Part shown: piece by piece, positions 9,523 through 19,072 of the stretch
Numbering within the stretch: the stretch's first letter is position 1
How the letters are laid out: each line of letters opens with the position of its first letter
Assembly (NCBI GenBank): GCA_902595745.1
Contig: CACJRE010000007.1
Span: forward strand, 1 to 40,086
DNA from: an uncultured Pelagibacteraceae bacterium
Lineage (GTDB): Bacteria; Pseudomonadota; Alphaproteobacteria; Pelagibacterales; Pelagibacteraceae
DNA length: 40,086 bases
Direction: 5' to 3'
The notes under the pieces: generated by a model
What the model was told of the DNA's origin: nothing
Databases searched by the model: none
The model's input: only the letters and a program-made list of their open reading frames with translations
Translations under genes and position numbers: made by a program

Positions 9523-9828
9523 CTACCAGCTTGACTTAGTCATTCCTGGAATTAATCCAGCTAAACCTAAGTCCCTTAAAGCTATTCTTGATATTTTTAA
9601 TTTTCTATATACCCCATGAGGTCTTCCTGTAATTTTACATCTATTCATAACTCTAGTTTTTGCAGAATTTCTTGGCATCTGAGATAATTTTTGCTGTGCT
9701 TTAAATCTTTCTTCTAATGGTAATTTTTTATCCATTATAATTTTTTTTAAACTTTGTCTTTTTTTGTAAAGTTTATCAGATAGTTTAATTCTCTTATCAT
9801 TTTTATTTACAGCACTAACTTTAGCCAT
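9523..9828 (-). CDS. rpsN: 30S ribosomal protein uS14 (long, zinc-free type)
   Basis: Small-subunit head protein. At 101 aa it is the long C-minus form, without the CxxC...CxxC zinc site of the short form. Typical features are the basic N-terminal helix RQSLKKIIMDKKLP, the PRNSAKTRVMNRCKITGRPHG block, and RISRIALRDLGLAGLIPGMTKSSW at the C-terminus (the segment before it reads YRKLK). It lies 2 nt after rplE and 11 nt before rpsH. Confidence 0.97.
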   Translation of the reverse strand: MAKVSAVNKNDKRIKLSDKLYKKRQSLKKIIMDKKLPLEERFKAQQKLSQMPRNSAKTRVMNRCKITGRPHGVYRKLKISRIALRDLGLAGLIPGMTKSSW

Positions 9829-9830
9829 GT

Positions 9831-10385
9831 TTAATTGTCTCCTTTTTTTATAAATGGAAAATTCATTTTTTCTAATAATGCAAATGCATGATCTTTATTT
9901 AAAGCTTTAATTACGACTACAATATCAAGACCACGTACTTTATCTGCTCTATCAAAACTTACTTCTGGGAAAATAATATGTTCTTTTACACCAAATGTAT
10001 AATTACCAAATTTATCAAAACCTTTAGCAGATAAACCTCTAAAATCTTTAATTCTAGGTAATGCGATGTTCACTAATCTATCAATAAATTCATACATCTT
10101 ATTTTTTCTTAAAGTTACTTTTAGACCTGCATTTGAACCTTTTCTTGTTTTAAAATTTGCTACCGATTTTTTAAATTTTGTGACCACAGGCTTTTGACCT
10201 GTTATTTTGCCTAAATCTTCTTCTGCTGTTTTTAAAATTTTGGCATCCGCACCGTCTAATCCAAGTCCCATATTTAAAACAATTTTTTCAATTCTAGGTA
10301 CCATAAAAATATTTTTTAAACCTAGACTGTCTTTTAAAGCTGGTTGAATTTCTTTACTGTAAGTTTCTTTTAATCTTGGTGTCAT
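9831..10385 (-). CDS. rplE: 50S ribosomal protein uL5
   Basis: 5S rRNA-binding protein of the central protuberance that contacts the P-site tRNA. Motifs include LKNIFMVPRIEKIVLNMGLG, TGQKPVVTKFKKSVANFKTRKG, LPRIKDFRGLSAKGFDKFGN and the C-terminal RGLDIVVV. At 184 aa it is the usual length. Its start overlaps the rplX stop by 1 nt. Confidence 0.97.
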   Translation of the reverse strand: MTPRLKETYSKEIQPALKDSLGLKNIFMVPRIEKIVLNMGLGLDGADAKILKTAEEDLGKITGQKPVVTKFKKSVANFKTRKGSNAGLKVTLRKNKMYEFIDRLVNIALPRIKDFRGLSAKGFDKFGNYTFGVKEHIIFPEVSFDRADKVRGLDIVVVIKALNKDHAFALLEKMNFPFIKKGDN

Positions 10386-10630
10386 TATTTTTTAGCCTCT
10401 GCTTTTTTTGAAACTTTTTCATCAATTAACTTAAGATTTGATAAATGAATAAAGCTTTCTTTTGAAACGATTCCACCTTTTTTTTCTTTTGTGGTTTTCA
10501 CATGCTTTTTCACCATATTAATCTCTTTAACTTTTGCTCTATTATTAGCTCTATCAATTTCAATAACTTCGCCCTCTTTTTTTTTATCTTTACCCGTTAA
10601 AACTTTAACCTTTAAACCCTTTTTAATCAT
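10385..10630 (-). CDS. rplX: 50S ribosomal protein uL24
   Basis: Assembly initiator of the large subunit. The KOW motif is clear: [21 protein letters not shown], then NMVKKHVK, and [19 protein letters not shown], the family's IHxSNV region. At 81 aa it is about 20 residues shorter than E. coli L24, having lost the C-terminal part. It follows rplN by 1 nt. Confidence 0.96.
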   Translation of the reverse strand: MIKKGLKVKVLTGKDKKKEGEVIEIDRANNRAKVKEINMVKKHVKTTKEKKGGIVSKESFIHLSNLKLIDEKVSKKAEAKK

Positions 10631-10631
10631 T

Positions 10632-11000
10632 TTATAAAACCTCCGGTGCTAGTGAGATAATTTTCATCTGACCTCTGCTTCTAAGCTCTCTAGTTACAGG
10701 ACCAAAAATTCTAGTTCCCACTGGTTCACCTTTGTCATCAACTAAAACTGCAGCATTATTATCAAATTTGACTTTTGATCCATCATTTCGATGAATTCCC
10801 TTTTTAACTCTAACTACTACTGCCTTATGTACAGTACCTTTTTTTACTTTTCCTTTTGGTATCGCCTCTTTAACAGCGATTACAATAGTATCACCAATAC
10901 TTGCATATCGTCTTTTGGACCCACCAAGTACTTTGATACACTCTATTCTTTTAGCGCCCGTATTATCTGCCACCTGTAGCTCTGTTTGTACACCAATCAT
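10632..11000 (-). CDS. rplN: 50S ribosomal protein uL14
   Basis: Interface protein of the large subunit, forming bridges to 16S rRNA and the docking site of the silencing factor RsfS. It begins [27 protein letters not shown]. It has the [21 protein letters not shown] block and ends [28 protein letters not shown]. 122 aa, as in nearly all bacteria. Start overlaps the rpsQ stop by 1 nt. Confidence 0.98.
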   Translation of the reverse strand: MIGVQTELQVADNTGAKRIECIKVLGGSKRRYASIGDTIVIAVKEAIPKGKVKKGTVHKAVVVRVKKGIHRNDGSKVKFDNNAAVLVDDKGEPVGTRIFGPVTRELRSRGQMKIISLAPEVL

Positions 11001-11236
11001 TATTTTGCATTCTCCATTACTTGGAATTTTTTATTTTTTGAAAACGGTTTACTCTCAATAATTGAAACTTTGTCACCTGTTTTAAATTTGTTATTTTCAT
11101 CATGAGCATTATAGTTTTTTCTGACTTTAATAACTTTTTTAAGCACAGGATGTGAATATTTTCTTTCAACCATCACAGTAATAGTTTTATTTGGCTTATC
11201 GCTTATGACCACTCCTGTTAATATTTTTTTAGGCAT
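11000..11236 (-). CDS. rpsQ: 30S ribosomal protein uS17
   Basis: OB-fold protein that binds the 5' domain of 16S r[28 protein letters not shown] and the [28 protein letters not shown] block (family HDExNxxxxGDxVxIxExRPxSKxK) identify it. 78 aa. The start overlaps the end of rpmC by 8 nt. Confidence 0.97.
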   Translation of the reverse strand: MPKKILTGVVISDKPNKTITVMVERKYSHPVLKKVIKVRKNYNAHDENNKFKTGDKVSIIESKPFSKNKKFQVMENAK

Positions 11237-11420
11237 TAATTTTCCCTTTTAATATAGTTTTTAATCTTGCTATTGTTTTTTTTGTTTCTCCAATTTTAGC
11301 AGGGTTTGTCACTTGTGAATTCATCTTTTGAAATCTAAAATTAAAAAGATCTTTTTTTAGTTTATCTATGTTCTTGATCATTTCATCCTTAGATAATTTT
11401 TTAATTTCTTGTTTTTTCAT
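11229..11420 (-). CDS. rpmC: 50S ribosomal protein uL29
   Basis: Small two-helix protein at the peptide exit tunnel, part of the docking site for trigger factor and SRP. I start it at the ATG at 11420 ([14 protein letters not shown]), 1 nt past the rplP stop, giving 63 aa. A TTG three codons upstream would overlap rplP and is unlikely. The diagnostic segment is [20 protein letters not shown] (family LFNLRFQxATGQLxNxxRI). Confidence 0.95.
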   Translation of the reverse strand: MKKQEIKKLSKDEMIKNIDKLKKDLFNFRFQKMNSQVTNPAKIGETKKTIARLKTILKGKINA

Positions 11421-11421
11421 A

Positions 11422-11832
11422 TTAAGCAAACCTCTTAATAGTTTTTGTTTTTATCGGTAATTTAGCTGATGCTTTATATAAAGCCTCTTTAGCTATTTGT
11501 TCTGAAACCCCATCGACTTCAAACAGAATTCTTCCTGGTTTAACTCTGCATGCAAAAAATTCAGGATTTCCTTTACCTTTACCCATTCTTACTTCAATAG
11601 GTTTTTTAGATACGGGAATGTTTGGAAATACTCTAGTCCATACTCTTCCTTGTCTTTTCATATGTCTTGTTAATGCCACTCTAGCAGCTTCAATTTGCTT
11701 ACCAGTAATTCTTTCTGGTTGTAACGCTTTAAGAGCAAATGCACCGTAGTTAATGCTGCTAGCTCTTGTTGCAGTACCATGTATTCTTCCTTTATGAGCT
11801 TTTCTCCATCTAGTTCGAACTGGTTGAAGCAT
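11422..11832 (-). CDS. rplP: 50S ribosomal protein uL16
   Basis: Large-subunit protein near the A site and peptidyl-transferase centre. Typical motifs are [60 protein letters not shown] and a C-terminal KLPIKTKTI. 136 aa, standard. Start overlaps the rpsC stop by 1 nt (TAATG). Confidence 0.98.
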   Translation of the reverse strand: MLQPVRTRWRKAHKGRIHGTATRASSINYGAFALKALQPERITGKQIEAARVALTRHMKRQGRVWTRVFPNIPVSKKPIEVRMGKGKGNPEFFACRVKPGRILFEVDGVSEQIAKEALYKASAKLPIKTKTIKRFA

Positions 11833-12512
11833 TATTCTTTACCCTCTTTTGGTGTTACTTTATTAGTTTCTTGGCTAAACTCTCTTGCAAAAACTTCTCC
11901 TTTATAAATCCATACTTTAATTCCAATAATTCCATATGTTGTTAAAGCTTCTGCTTCTGCATAATCTATGTCAGCTCTTAAAGTGTGTGAAGGAATACTG
12001 CCTTCTCTTAACCATTCAGTTCTTGCTATTTCATTCCCACCAAGTCTTCCACTGATAGAAACTTTAATTCCTTTTGCACCTAATCTTATGCATGATTGCA
12101 TTGATCTTTTCATTGCTCTTCTATAAGAAATTCTTTTTACAAGTTGTTGGGCAATATTTTCAGCTACCAGATATGCGTTTGTTTCTGGTTTTTTTACTTC
12201 TTTGATGTTTAAAGCAACTTCATTAGTTGTGAATTTTGACAAATTATTTTTTATTTTATCAATATCACTTCCCTTTTTACCAATTACAAAACCAGGTCTT
12301 GAAGTGTAGATCGTCACATAACATTTATTGGATGTTCTCTCTATCATTACTTTTGAAACACCAGAATTGACTACATTTTTTTTAATGTAATTTCTGATTT
12401 TAAAGTCTTCAATTAAATAATTTCCAAAATCTTTCTTTTTAGCATACCAAACAGAGTCCCAACCTCTGTTGATACCTAATCTAAAACCTACAGGATTAAC
12501 CTTTTGTCCCAT
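11832..12512 (-). CDS. rpsC: 30S ribosomal protein uS3
   Basis: mRNA entry-channel protein with helicase-like activity in the 30S head. The start [20 protein letters not shown] is the family N-terminus, which supports this start even though it overlaps rplV by 17 nt. The KH domain carries [17 protein letters not shown]. The C domain has [20 protein letters not shown] and [14 protein letters not shown]. 226 aa. Confidence 0.98.
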   Translation of the reverse strand: MGQKVNPVGFRLGINRGWDSVWYAKKKDFGNYLIEDFKIRNYIKKNVVNSGVSKVMIERTSNKCYVTIYTSRPGFVIGKKGSDIDKIKNNLSKFTTNEVALNIKEVKKPETNAYLVAENIAQQLVKRISYRRAMKRSMQSCIRLGAKGIKVSISGRLGGNEIARTEWLREGSIPSHTLRADIDYAEAEALTTYGIIGIKVWIYKGEVFAREFSQETNKVTPKEGKE

Positions 12513-12894
12513 GACTCTCCATTTGTTTAACTTCTGATAAAATTATAGTTACAGTTGACCAAGGTTTTAAAATTGGGGCAGCTCTACCTTTTGCTCTTGG
12601 TCTAAATCTTTTCATTACAATTTTTTTTCCACAATAAGCTTCCTTAACAATTAAATTATCAATATCGTATTGAAAATTATTTTCAGCATTTGCTACTGCA
12701 GAGCCAATTGTTTTTCTTATGTCTTTACTAATTCTTTTTGCAGAAAATTGTAAATCTCTCATAGCAACATCTACTTTTTTTCCAACAATACTTTTTAAAA
12801 TAGGATTAAGTTTTCTAACACTAGTTCTAATACTATTGTTTACAGATTTAACTGTATCAACTTTTTTTCTATTTTTTTTCTTTGTCTTATTCAT
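12496..12894 (-). CDS. rplV: 50S ribosomal protein uL22
   Basis: Lines the polypeptide exit tunnel. The core shows [30 protein letters not shown] and the tunnel hairpin region [20 protein letters not shown]. The first ~20 residues are a Lys/Asn-rich extension ([20 protein letters not shown]) that replaces the short usual N-terminus. 132 aa. The 3' end overlaps rpsC by 17 nt, one of the larger overlaps in the block. Confidence 0.95.
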   Translation of the reverse strand: MNKTKKKNRKKVDTVKSVNNSIRTSVRKLNPILKSIVGKKVDVAMRDLQFSAKRISKDIRKTIGSAVANAENNFQYDIDNLIVKEAYCGKKIVMKRFRPRAKGRAAPILKPWSTVTIILSEVKQMESHGTKG

Positions 12895-12896
12895 AA

Positions 12897-13193
12897 TTAT
12901 TTTTTAGCCGCTGTTGCGGGTTTAGCTTTTTTATCTGCTGGAGTATGACCATAAAAAGTTCTTGTCGGTGCAAACTCACCCAGTTTATGACCAACCATAT
13001 CTTCTGATATAGTAATTGGAATAAATTTTTTCCCATTATAAATTTGAAAACTAACACCAACAAAATCTGGTATTATAGTTGATTTTCTTGACCATGTTTT
13101 TATAGGAATTTTTTTTGGATCATCTTTGTATTTGTCTACTTTTTTCATTAAGCTTTCTTCAACAAAAGGTCCCTTCCAAACTGATCTAGCCAT
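12897..13193 (-). CDS. rpsS: 30S ribosomal protein uS19
   Basis: Small-subunit head protein that works with uS13. It begins [19 protein letters not shown] and has [20 protein letters not shown], then [23 protein letters not shown]. At 98 aa it has a slightly longer Ala/Lys tail than E. coli. Start overlaps the rplB stop by 1 nt. Confidence 0.98.
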   Translation of the reverse strand: MARSVWKGPFVEESLMKKVDKYKDDPKKIPIKTWSRKSTIIPDFVGVSFQIYNGKKFIPITISEDMVGHKLGEFAPTRTFYGHTPADKKAKPATAAKK

Positions 13194-14032
13194 TACTTTG
13201 TATCCTTCCTTTTATTTCTTCTCTTAACAATATATTTGTCTGTTCTCTTGTTATCTCTAGTTTTTAATCCTTTTGCAGATTGACCTGTAGGTGATACTGG
13301 GTGTCTTCCACCAGCAGATTTACCTTCACCTCCACCATGTGGGTGATCGACCGGATTTTTGACAACCCCTCTAGTGTGAGGTTTTCTTCCAAGCCATCTC
13401 GATCTACCTGCTTTACCAATTTTAATATTTTTTTGATCTGGATTACTTAATATTCCTATTGTAGCTAATGCTCTTGAGTCTATTTTTCTCACTTCACCTG
13501 AAGCAAGTTTAATTAAACTATAGTTTCCATCTAATCCACTAATAGTAACTGATGATCCTGCTGATCTAGCAATTTTACCACCTGCACCCGGTTGTATTTC
13601 AACATTATGTATATTTATACCAACAGGTATATCTTGAAGAGGCATGCAGTTTCCTACTTTAATTTCTTTTTTTGAACCATTTTCGATTTTATCACCAGCT
13701 TTGATTTTTTGTGGTGCTAAGTAGTAAGCATGAGTACCATCTTCAAATTTTACTAACATAATGTAACAAGATCTATTCGGATCATACTCAATTCTTTCAA
13801 CAGTAGCCTCCATATCAAATTTCTTTCGGTAAAAATCTACATGTCTATACATTTTTTTATGACCACCTGATCTATTTATAGATGTTATATGTCCATTATT
13901 GTTTCTACCTTTCATGGCATTTTTTGGAGACACTAAAGATTTGAAAGGCTTACCTTTCCATAATCCGGTTCTATCAACTAGGATTGTTCCTCTCGTTGAC
14001 TTTGTGTAAGGTTTAAATGTTTTTAATGCCAT
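13193..14032 (-). CDS. rplB: 50S ribosomal protein uL2
   Basis: One of the oldest large-subunit proteins, needed for subunit joining and peptidyl transfer. The 279-aa protein has the OB-fold segment [20 protein letters not shown], then [20 protein letters not shown] and [19 protein letters not shown]. The functional block [20 protein letters not shown] carries the conserved His of the PTC-proximal loop. It follows rplW by 3 nt. Confidence 0.98.
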   Translation of the reverse strand: MALKTFKPYTKSTRGTILVDRTGLWKGKPFKSLVSPKNAMKGRNNNGHITSINRSGGHKKMYRHVDFYRKKFDMEATVERIEYDPNRSCYIMLVKFEDGTHAYYLAPQKIKAGDKIENGSKKEIKVGNCMPLQDIPVGINIHNVEIQPGAGGKIARSAGSSVTISGLDGNYSLIKLASGEVRKIDSRALATIGILSNPDQKNIKIGKAGRSRWLGRKPHTRGVVKNPVDHPHGGGEGKSAGGRHPVSPTGQSAKGLKTRDNKRTDKYIVKRRNKRKDTK

Positions 14033-14035
14033 TTA

Positions 14036-14329
14036 TTAAATCCCTGTTGTCAGATCAATACTTTGACCTTTTTTAAGTGTTATTATTGCTTTTTTAAATC
14101 CAGACACTCTTACTTTTTTGCCTCTAGTAATTTTAATTCTATTTTGCTTGTTAACTATATTAATCTTAGTCACATTTACTTTGAAAATTTTTTCAATATT
14201 CTTTTTTAAGTTTATTTTGTTTGCTCCTGCAGGAACTTTAAAAACAACTTTGTTTTGTTCTGATAAATTAGTTGATTTCTCTGTAACTAACGGAGAAACA
14301 ATTTTGTCATATAAATGTATCTTGTCCAT
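14036..14329 (-). CDS. rplW: 50S ribosomal protein uL23
   Basis: Exit-tunnel rim protein, the main docking site of trigger factor and SRP. Typical are the N-terminal YDKIVSPLVTEKSTNLSEQN and NKINLKKNIEKIFKVNVTKI (family KxEIKxAVEKLFxVKVxxVN). 97 aa. It lies 1 nt after rplD. Confidence 0.96.
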   Translation of the reverse strand: MDKIHLYDKIVSPLVTEKSTNLSEQNKVVFKVPAGANKINLKKNIEKIFKVNVTKINIVNKQNRIKITRGKKVRVSGFKKAIITLKKGQSIDLTTGI

Positions 14330-14330
14330 T

Positions 14331-14954
14331 TTAAGAATATCTCTTTTCTAGTTCTTTTACTGAACTTTCAGTAAACACAACTTTTTTAAATTTTATAATA
14401 TCGTAAGAGCTAAAATGATTAACGTCAGTTACCTTTACATTTGGAATATTTCTAGCTGATTTTTCTATTTTTTCTTTAGAAGCTTTATCTAGAATTATTA
14501 ATGAGTTTGTAATCTCTAATTTTTGAATAATTGCATTCATCTCTTTTGTTTTTTTTATTTCTGATCCAAAATCATTCAATATTAATAAGTTTTTATGTTT
14601 ATTTTTTTCAGTTATTAAAGATGCAACACTAAGTTTTTTTTCATTTTTATTTAATTTTCTTTTTTTATAAGCAAGCTCTCCTTTAGGACCGTGTGCTATA
14701 CCACCACCAACAAATATAGGTGCTTTTCTGCTTGCGTGTCTAGCTCCGCCTGTACCTTTTTGAGCATAGATTTTTGATGTAGGTCCACTAACTTCATTTT
14801 GTTGTTTTGTTTTGGCATGTCTACCTTTGTAGTTTGCGTTCGATTTATATAGAACACTACTAACCAGTTTACTGTTAATTTTTGCAGAAAATATTTTATC
14901 TAACACTTCAATCGTGTCTTTTTTTCCATCAATACTAATTTTTTCTAGTTTCAT
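14331..14954 (-). CDS. rplD: 50S ribosomal protein uL4
   Basis: Tunnel-constriction protein; in gammaproteobacteria it also represses the S10 operon. It shows GRHAKTKQQNEVSGPTSKIY, QKGTGGARHASRKAPIFVGG and AHGPKGELAYKKRKLNKNEK, the long loop that reaches the tunnel. The C-terminal domain is divergent and Lys/Asn-rich. 207 aa. Start overlaps the rplC stop by 1 nt. Confidence 0.96.
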   Translation of the reverse strand: MKLEKISIDGKKDTIEVLDKIFSAKINSKLVSSVLYKSNANYKGRHAKTKQQNEVSGPTSKIYAQKGTGGARHASRKAPIFVGGGIAHGPKGELAYKKRKLNKNEKKLSVASLITEKNKHKNLLILNDFGSEIKKTKEMNAIIQKLEITNSLIILDKASKEKIEKSARNIPNVKVTDVNHFSSYDIIKFKKVVFTESSVKELEKRYS

Positions 14955-15664
14955 TATTTTTTCTTTTTATCTGGTGTTTTTTTAGCTTCTTCCGCTTTTG
15001 CAATTTTTTCAGAAATTGTCATTTTATTAATATTTTTGATTGATTTTCTTACAACTACCTCTGTATTTTTTGAACCTGGAATTGAACCTTTTAAATATAA
15101 AAGTTCATTTTCTAAATCTGTTTTTATTATTTCAATATTTAACATAGTTCTTAATCTATCACCCATGTGACCAGCCATCTTTTTTCCTTTAAATACTTTT
15201 CCAGGATCTTGGCTATGACCTGTTGAACCATGAGCTCTGTGTGAAATTGATACCCCATGACTAGCTCTTAAACCACCAAAGTTCCATCTTTTCATTGCTC
15301 CGGCAAAACCTTTACCAATGGTTTTTGATCTAGTGTCTACAAATTTAATATCCTTAAAAATTTCTAGGCCAAACTCATTTCCTTCTTTGTAATTTTCTGT
15401 ATCTTTCACTCTGTATTCTTTAAGTGTTTTTTTGGCTTCTGTGTTTTTTTTAGCAAAAAAGCCTTTCATAGATTTTGTAAGTTTTGAATTCTTGATCTTT
15501 CCATATCCAAGCTGTACTGCTTTGTAGCCTCTTTTTTCTTCATCTATAACCTGAATTACTCTCGCTTTTTCTACTTTTAGAACAGTAACAGGAACCAATT
15601 GACCAGTTTTATAAAATTCTCTAGTCATACCTATTTTCTTTCCTATTAAAGCTATTTCAGACAT
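14954..15664 (-). CDS. rplC: 50S ribosomal protein uL3
   Basis: Large-subunit assembly initiator with a loop reaching the peptidyl-transferase centre. It begins MSEIALIGKKIGMTREF. It has FVDTRSKTIGKGFAGAMKRW, NFGGLRASHGVSISHRAHGS and GHSQDPGKVFKGKKMAGHMG; the Gln before DPG is the PrmB methylation site in E. coli. At 236 aa it has a Lys-rich C-terminal tail of about 25 residues. It lies 2 nt after rpsJ. Confidence 0.97.
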   Translation of the reverse strand: MSEIALIGKKIGMTREFYKTGQLVPVTVLKVEKARVIQVIDEEKRGYKAVQLGYGKIKNSKLTKSMKGFFAKKNTEAKKTLKEYRVKDTENYKEGNEFGLEIFKDIKFVDTRSKTIGKGFAGAMKRWNFGGLRASHGVSISHRAHGSTGHSQDPGKVFKGKKMAGHMGDRLRTMLNIEIIKTDLENELLYLKGSIPGSKNTEVVVRKSIKNINKMTISEKIAKAEEAKKTPDKKKK

Positions 15665-15666
15665 AA

Positions 15667-15975
15667 TTAAATTTTTATCTCCACATCAACACCTGAAGCT
15701 AAGTCAAGTTTCATTAAGGCTTCAACAGTTTGTGGTGTTGGTTCTATAATATCTATTAATCTTTTATGAGTTCTTGACTCAAATTGTTCTCTACTTTTCT
15801 TATCAATATGAGGGCTTTTTAAAACAGTATATCTTTCAACTCTTGTAGGAAGAGGGATAGGTCCTTTTATAGTTGCACCAGTTCTTTTTACTGTGTTAAC
15901 TATTTCCTCAGTAGATGCATCAAGAATCTTATTGTCGTATGCTCTAAGTTTTATTCTTATATTTTGTTTTTCCAT
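15667..15975 (-). CDS. rpsJ: 30S ribosomal protein uS10
   Basis: Small-subunit head protein that also pairs with NusB/NusG in antitermination. It begins [20 protein letters not shown]. It contains [20 protein letters not shown] and [20 protein letters not shown]. 102 aa. It follows fusA by 2 nt with no tuf gene between them, so S10-operon genes are joined directly to the str genes. The fusA-rpsJ junction provides an AGG ribosome-binding site. Confidence 0.98.
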   Translation of the reverse strand: MEKQNIRIKLRAYDNKILDASTEEIVNTVKRTGATIKGPIPLPTRVERYTVLKSPHIDKKSREQFESRTHKRLIDIIEPTPQTVEALMKLDLASGVDVEIKI

Positions 15976-15977
15976 AT

Positions 15978-18056
15978 TTAACCTGCAATTTTTTTGGTTA
16001 CTTCGTCCTGTACATTTTGTGGGACCTTAGAGTAATGATCAAAGAACATAGAATATTGTGCTCTTCCTTGAGACATTGATCTTAAATTATTTATATATCC
16101 AAACATATTTGCTAATGGAACCATTGCAGTAATTACTGTTGCATTTCCTCTTTGTTCTTGAGTACTTATTTGTCCTCTTCGACTATTCAAATCACCTATT
16201 ACGTCACCCATATAATCTTCAGGTGTTACTACTTCAACTCTCATAACAGGTTCTAGAAGTTTTAATGTTCCTTTAGTACATGCTTCTTTAAAACAAGCTC
16301 TGCTGGCAAGTTCAAATGCAAGAACACTTGAGTCTACATCGTGATGTAAACCATCAATTATAGTAACTTTATAATCGATCATTGGAAAACCAGCTAAAAT
16401 TCCGTTATCAGATACAGTTTCAATTCCTTTTTCAACACCTGGAATAAATTCCTTAGGAATAGCTCCACCTTTAATTTTACTTTCAACAAGTCTACCTGCA
16501 CCAGGTTCTTGAGGCTCTACTAACAACTTAACTTTAGCAAACTGACCTGCACCACCACTTTGTTTTTTGTGTGTATATTCGACTTCAGATGCATTTTCTA
16601 ATGTTTCTCTATAAGCAACTTGTGGAGCTCCAACATTAGCTTCAACTTTAAATTCTCTCTTCATTCTATCAACAATAATATCTAAATGAAGTTCACCCAT
16701 ACCTTTAATTATTGTTTGGCCTGACTCTTCATCAGAAGTAACTCTGAAAGAAGGATCTTCAGCAGCAAGTCTACCTAGAGCTTCACCCATTTTTTCTTGG
16801 TCGGCTTTCGTTTTAGGCTCGACTGCAATTTCAATTACTGGCTCAGGGAATTCCATCGGCTCAAGTAAGACAGGATTATCTTTATCACATAAAGTGTGAC
16901 CTGTTATTGTGCTTTTTAATCCAGCAAGGGCTACAATATCACCTGCATTAGCTTCTTTAATATCTTCTCTTGAATTAGCATGCATTAACAGCATTCGTCC
17001 AACACGTTCTTCTTTTTCTTTAGATGAGTTGAAAACTGCAGTTCCAGTTTTAATTGTACCTGAGTAAATTCTTATAAAAGTTAATGACCCAACAAAAGGA
17101 TCATTCGCAACTTTAAATGCTAATGCTGAAAAAGGTGCACTATCTTCAAATTTCATATCCACTTCATCTTCTGAACCAAGTTTAGTTCCTGAAATAGATC
17201 CAATATCAACTGGACTTGGTAAATAATTTACAACAGCATCAAGTAATGGCTGTACACCTTTATTTTTAAAAGCTGAGCCGGTTAAAACAGGAACAAAACT
17301 AAAATTCAATGTACCTTTTCTTATACATTTAATTAAATCTTCTTCTTCAATTTCATCTCCATTCAAATACGCTTCCATTAGTTTTTCATCTTGCTCTACA
17401 GCCATTTCTACTAATTCAGTTCTATATTTCTGTGATATTTCTTTTAAATCATCTGGAATTTCTTTGTATTCCCACTCAGCACCTAGTGCTTCATTTTTCC
17501 AGACCTGAGCTTTCATTTTAACTAAGTCTACAACGCCAGTTAATGATGCTTCTATTCCTATAGGAACTTGAACTACTAATGGTTTAGCTCCCAATCTATC
17601 TCTTATCATGTCTACACATCTAAAGAAATCTGCACCAGTTCTGTCTAATTTATTTACAAAACATATTCTTGGAACTTTGTATTTATCTGCTTGTCTCCAT
17701 ACTGTTTCTGATTGTGGTTCAACACCGGCAACACCATCAAAAACTGCAACTGCACCGTCTAGTACTTTTAAAGATCTTTCTACCTCAATAGTAAAATCCA
17801 CGTGACCAGGAGTATCGATAATATTAATTCTATGATCATTCCAAAAACAAGTTGTAGCAGCTGAAGTTATTGTAATGCCTCTTTCTTGTTCTTGTTCCAT
17901 CCAATCCATTGTTGCAGCACCATCATGTACTTCACCAATTTTATGACTTTTTCCTGTATAATATAAAACTCTTTCTGTAGTAGTAGTTTTACCTGCATCG
18001 ATGTGGGCCATAATCCCAATGTTTCTATATTTATCTAATGTATGAGTTCTAGCCAT
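15978..18056 (-). CDS. fusA: Translation elongation factor G
   Basis: GTPase that drives translocation and, with RRF, ribosome recycling. The G domain has the P-loop [19 protein letters not shown], switch region [18 protein letters not shown] and NKLDRTGAD. Domains II-V follow, including [20 protein letters not shown] and a C-terminal [18 protein letters not shown] block. 692 aa, typical of canonical EF-G. It follows rpsG by 6 nt. Confidence 0.98.
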   Translation of the reverse strand: MARTHTLDKYRNIGIMAHIDAGKTTTTERVLYYTGKSHKIGEVHDGAATMDWMEQEQERGITITSAATTCFWNDHRINIIDTPGHVDFTIEVERSLKVLDGAVAVFDGVAGVEPQSETVWRQADKYKVPRICFVNKLDRTGADFFRCVDMIRDRLGAKPLVVQVPIGIEASLTGVVDLVKMKAQVWKNEALGAEWEYKEIPDDLKEISQKYRTELVEMAVEQDEKLMEAYLNGDEIEEEDLIKCIRKGTLNFSFVPVLTGSAFKNKGVQPLLDAVVNYLPSPVDIGSISGTKLGSEDEVDMKFEDSAPFSALAFKVANDPFVGSLTFIRIYSGTIKTGTAVFNSSKEKEERVGRMLLMHANSREDIKEANAGDIVALAGLKSTITGHTLCDKDNPVLLEPMEFPEPVIEIAVEPKTKADQEKMGEALGRLAAEDPSFRVTSDEESGQTIIKGMGELHLDIIVDRMKREFKVEANVGAPQVAYRETLENASEVEYTHKKQSGGAGQFAKVKLLVEPQEPGAGRLVESKIKGGAIPKEFIPGVEKGIETVSDNGILAGFPMIDYKVTIIDGLHHDVDSSVLAFELASRACFKEACTKGTLKLLEPVMRVEVVTPEDYMGDVIGDLNSRRGQISTQEQRGNATVITAMVPLANMFGYINNLRSMSQGRAQYSMFFDHYSKVPQNVQDEVTKKIAG

Positions 18057-18062
18057 AATTTA

Positions 18063-18533
18063 TTACCATCTAAAATGTGCAAAAGCTTTATTAGACTCGG
18101 CCATTTTATGCACATCCTCTCTTTTTTTAACTGCAGCACCTTTTTTTTCATAAGCATCAAACAGTTCATTGAAAATTTTATCTGACATATGTTTATCTTT
18201 TCTTTTTCTTGCAGAATCTACTAACCATCTAATAGCCAATGCTTGAGCTCTTTTACTTTTTACTTCAACTGGAACTTGATAAGTAGCACCACCAACTCTT
18301 CTTGATCTTACTTCGACAGTTGGCTTAATATTATTTATTGCTTCATTAAAAATATTTATGGGTTCATCTTTTGATCTTGTTTTGATTTTTTCAATTGCAT
18401 CATAAACGATTTTAGCTGCAACACCTCTTTTTCCATCATACATTATATTGTTAATTAACTTTGGAATAATAGTTGAATTAAACTTAGGATCTGGAACTAC
18501 ATTTTTTTTTGGTTGAGTTTTTTTTCTAGACAT
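18063..18533 (-). CDS. rpsG: 30S ribosomal protein uS7
   Basis: Head protein at the E site and primary binder of the 16S 3' major domain; in E. coli it also represses the str operon. Motifs are NNIMYDGKRGVAAKIVYDAI, VEVRSRRVGGATYQVPVEVK, RALAIRWLVDSARKR (here QALAIRWLV) and a C-terminal HKMAESNKAFAHFRW. 156 aa. Start overlaps the rpsL stop by 1 nt, so the E. coli-type rpsL-rpsG intercistronic S7 site has no room here. Confidence 0.98.
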   Translation of the reverse strand: MSRKKTQPKKNVVPDPKFNSTIIPKLINNIMYDGKRGVAAKIVYDAIEKIKTRSKDEPINIFNEAINNIKPTVEVRSRRVGGATYQVPVEVKSKRAQALAIRWLVDSARKRKDKHMSDKIFNELFDAYEKKGAAVKKREDVHKMAESNKAFAHFRW

Positions 18534-18904
18534 TATTTACCTTTTTTAGTTCCGTATAAAGATCTTCTTTTTTTCCTGTTGGCAACACCTTGAGTATCAA
18601 GATTACCTCTTAAAATATGATAACGTACACCTGGTAAATCTTTAACTCTTCCTCCTCTTATTAGTACTACTGAGTGTTCTTGAAGATTGTGTCCTTCTCC
18701 TGGAATATAAGCAGTAACTTCGAAACCATTTGATAATCTTACCCTTGCAACTTTTCTTAATGCAGAGTTAGGTTTTTTAGGAGTTGTTGTGTAAACTTTA
18801 ACACATACACCTCTCTTAAGAGGTTGCTTTTGTAAAGCAGGAACTTTGTTCCTTGTTAATTGTTTAACTCTTTTTTTTCTTAACAACTGATTAATAGTTG
18901 GCAT
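18533..18904 (-). CDS. rpsL: 30S ribosomal protein uS12
   Basis: Decoding-centre protein, target of streptomycin resistance mutations. It begins [20 protein letters not shown]. It carries [20 protein letters not shown] (the Lys43 region) and [20 protein letters not shown] (the Lys88 region), both in the drug-sensitive form. 123 aa. It is the first gene after the 168-bp gap that follows rpoC, and probably starts a transcript from its own promoter there. Confidence 0.98.
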   Translation of the reverse strand: MPTINQLLRKKRVKQLTRNKVPALQKQPLKRGVCVKVYTTTPKKPNSALRKVARVRLSNGFEVTAYIPGEGHNLQEHSVVLIRGGRVKDLPGVRYHILRGNLDTQGVANRKKRRSLYGTKKGK

Positions 18905-19072
18905 AAATTTTATAAAATTAATTAATTTATTTTTAGAAGAAAATAACTGACAGGTTATTTTGTGGCAGCGTTTAGTACTATTAGTAGGTACTACATTCCA
19001 ACCAAAAACATCGCCAAAATACTTATTAATCTGTCTTTGTCAAACTAAAACTTCAAGTATTAGGTGATATTT
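18905..19072 (-). promoter_or_regulatory. str-operon promoter and leader (rpoC-rpsL gap)
   Basis: The largest spacer in the ribosomal block. On the minus strand there is a perfect -35 TTGACA (19038-19043), a 16-bp spacer and a weak -10 TATTTT (19016-19021), giving a predicted start near 19009 and a leader of about 105 nt. The leader holds two inverted repeats: TAGTAC/GTACTA (18973-18993, 9-nt loop) and AAAATAAC/GTTATTTT (18940-18961, 6-nt loop). Neither has a downstream U-run like a strong terminator, so autogenous control or processing fits better. The role is inferred. Confidence 0.5.

Noticed and set aside
11421-11429. TTG start for rpmC three codons upstream
   Set aside because: It would overlap rplP by 8 nt; the ATG at 11420 directly after the rplP stop gives the expected uL29 N-terminus.
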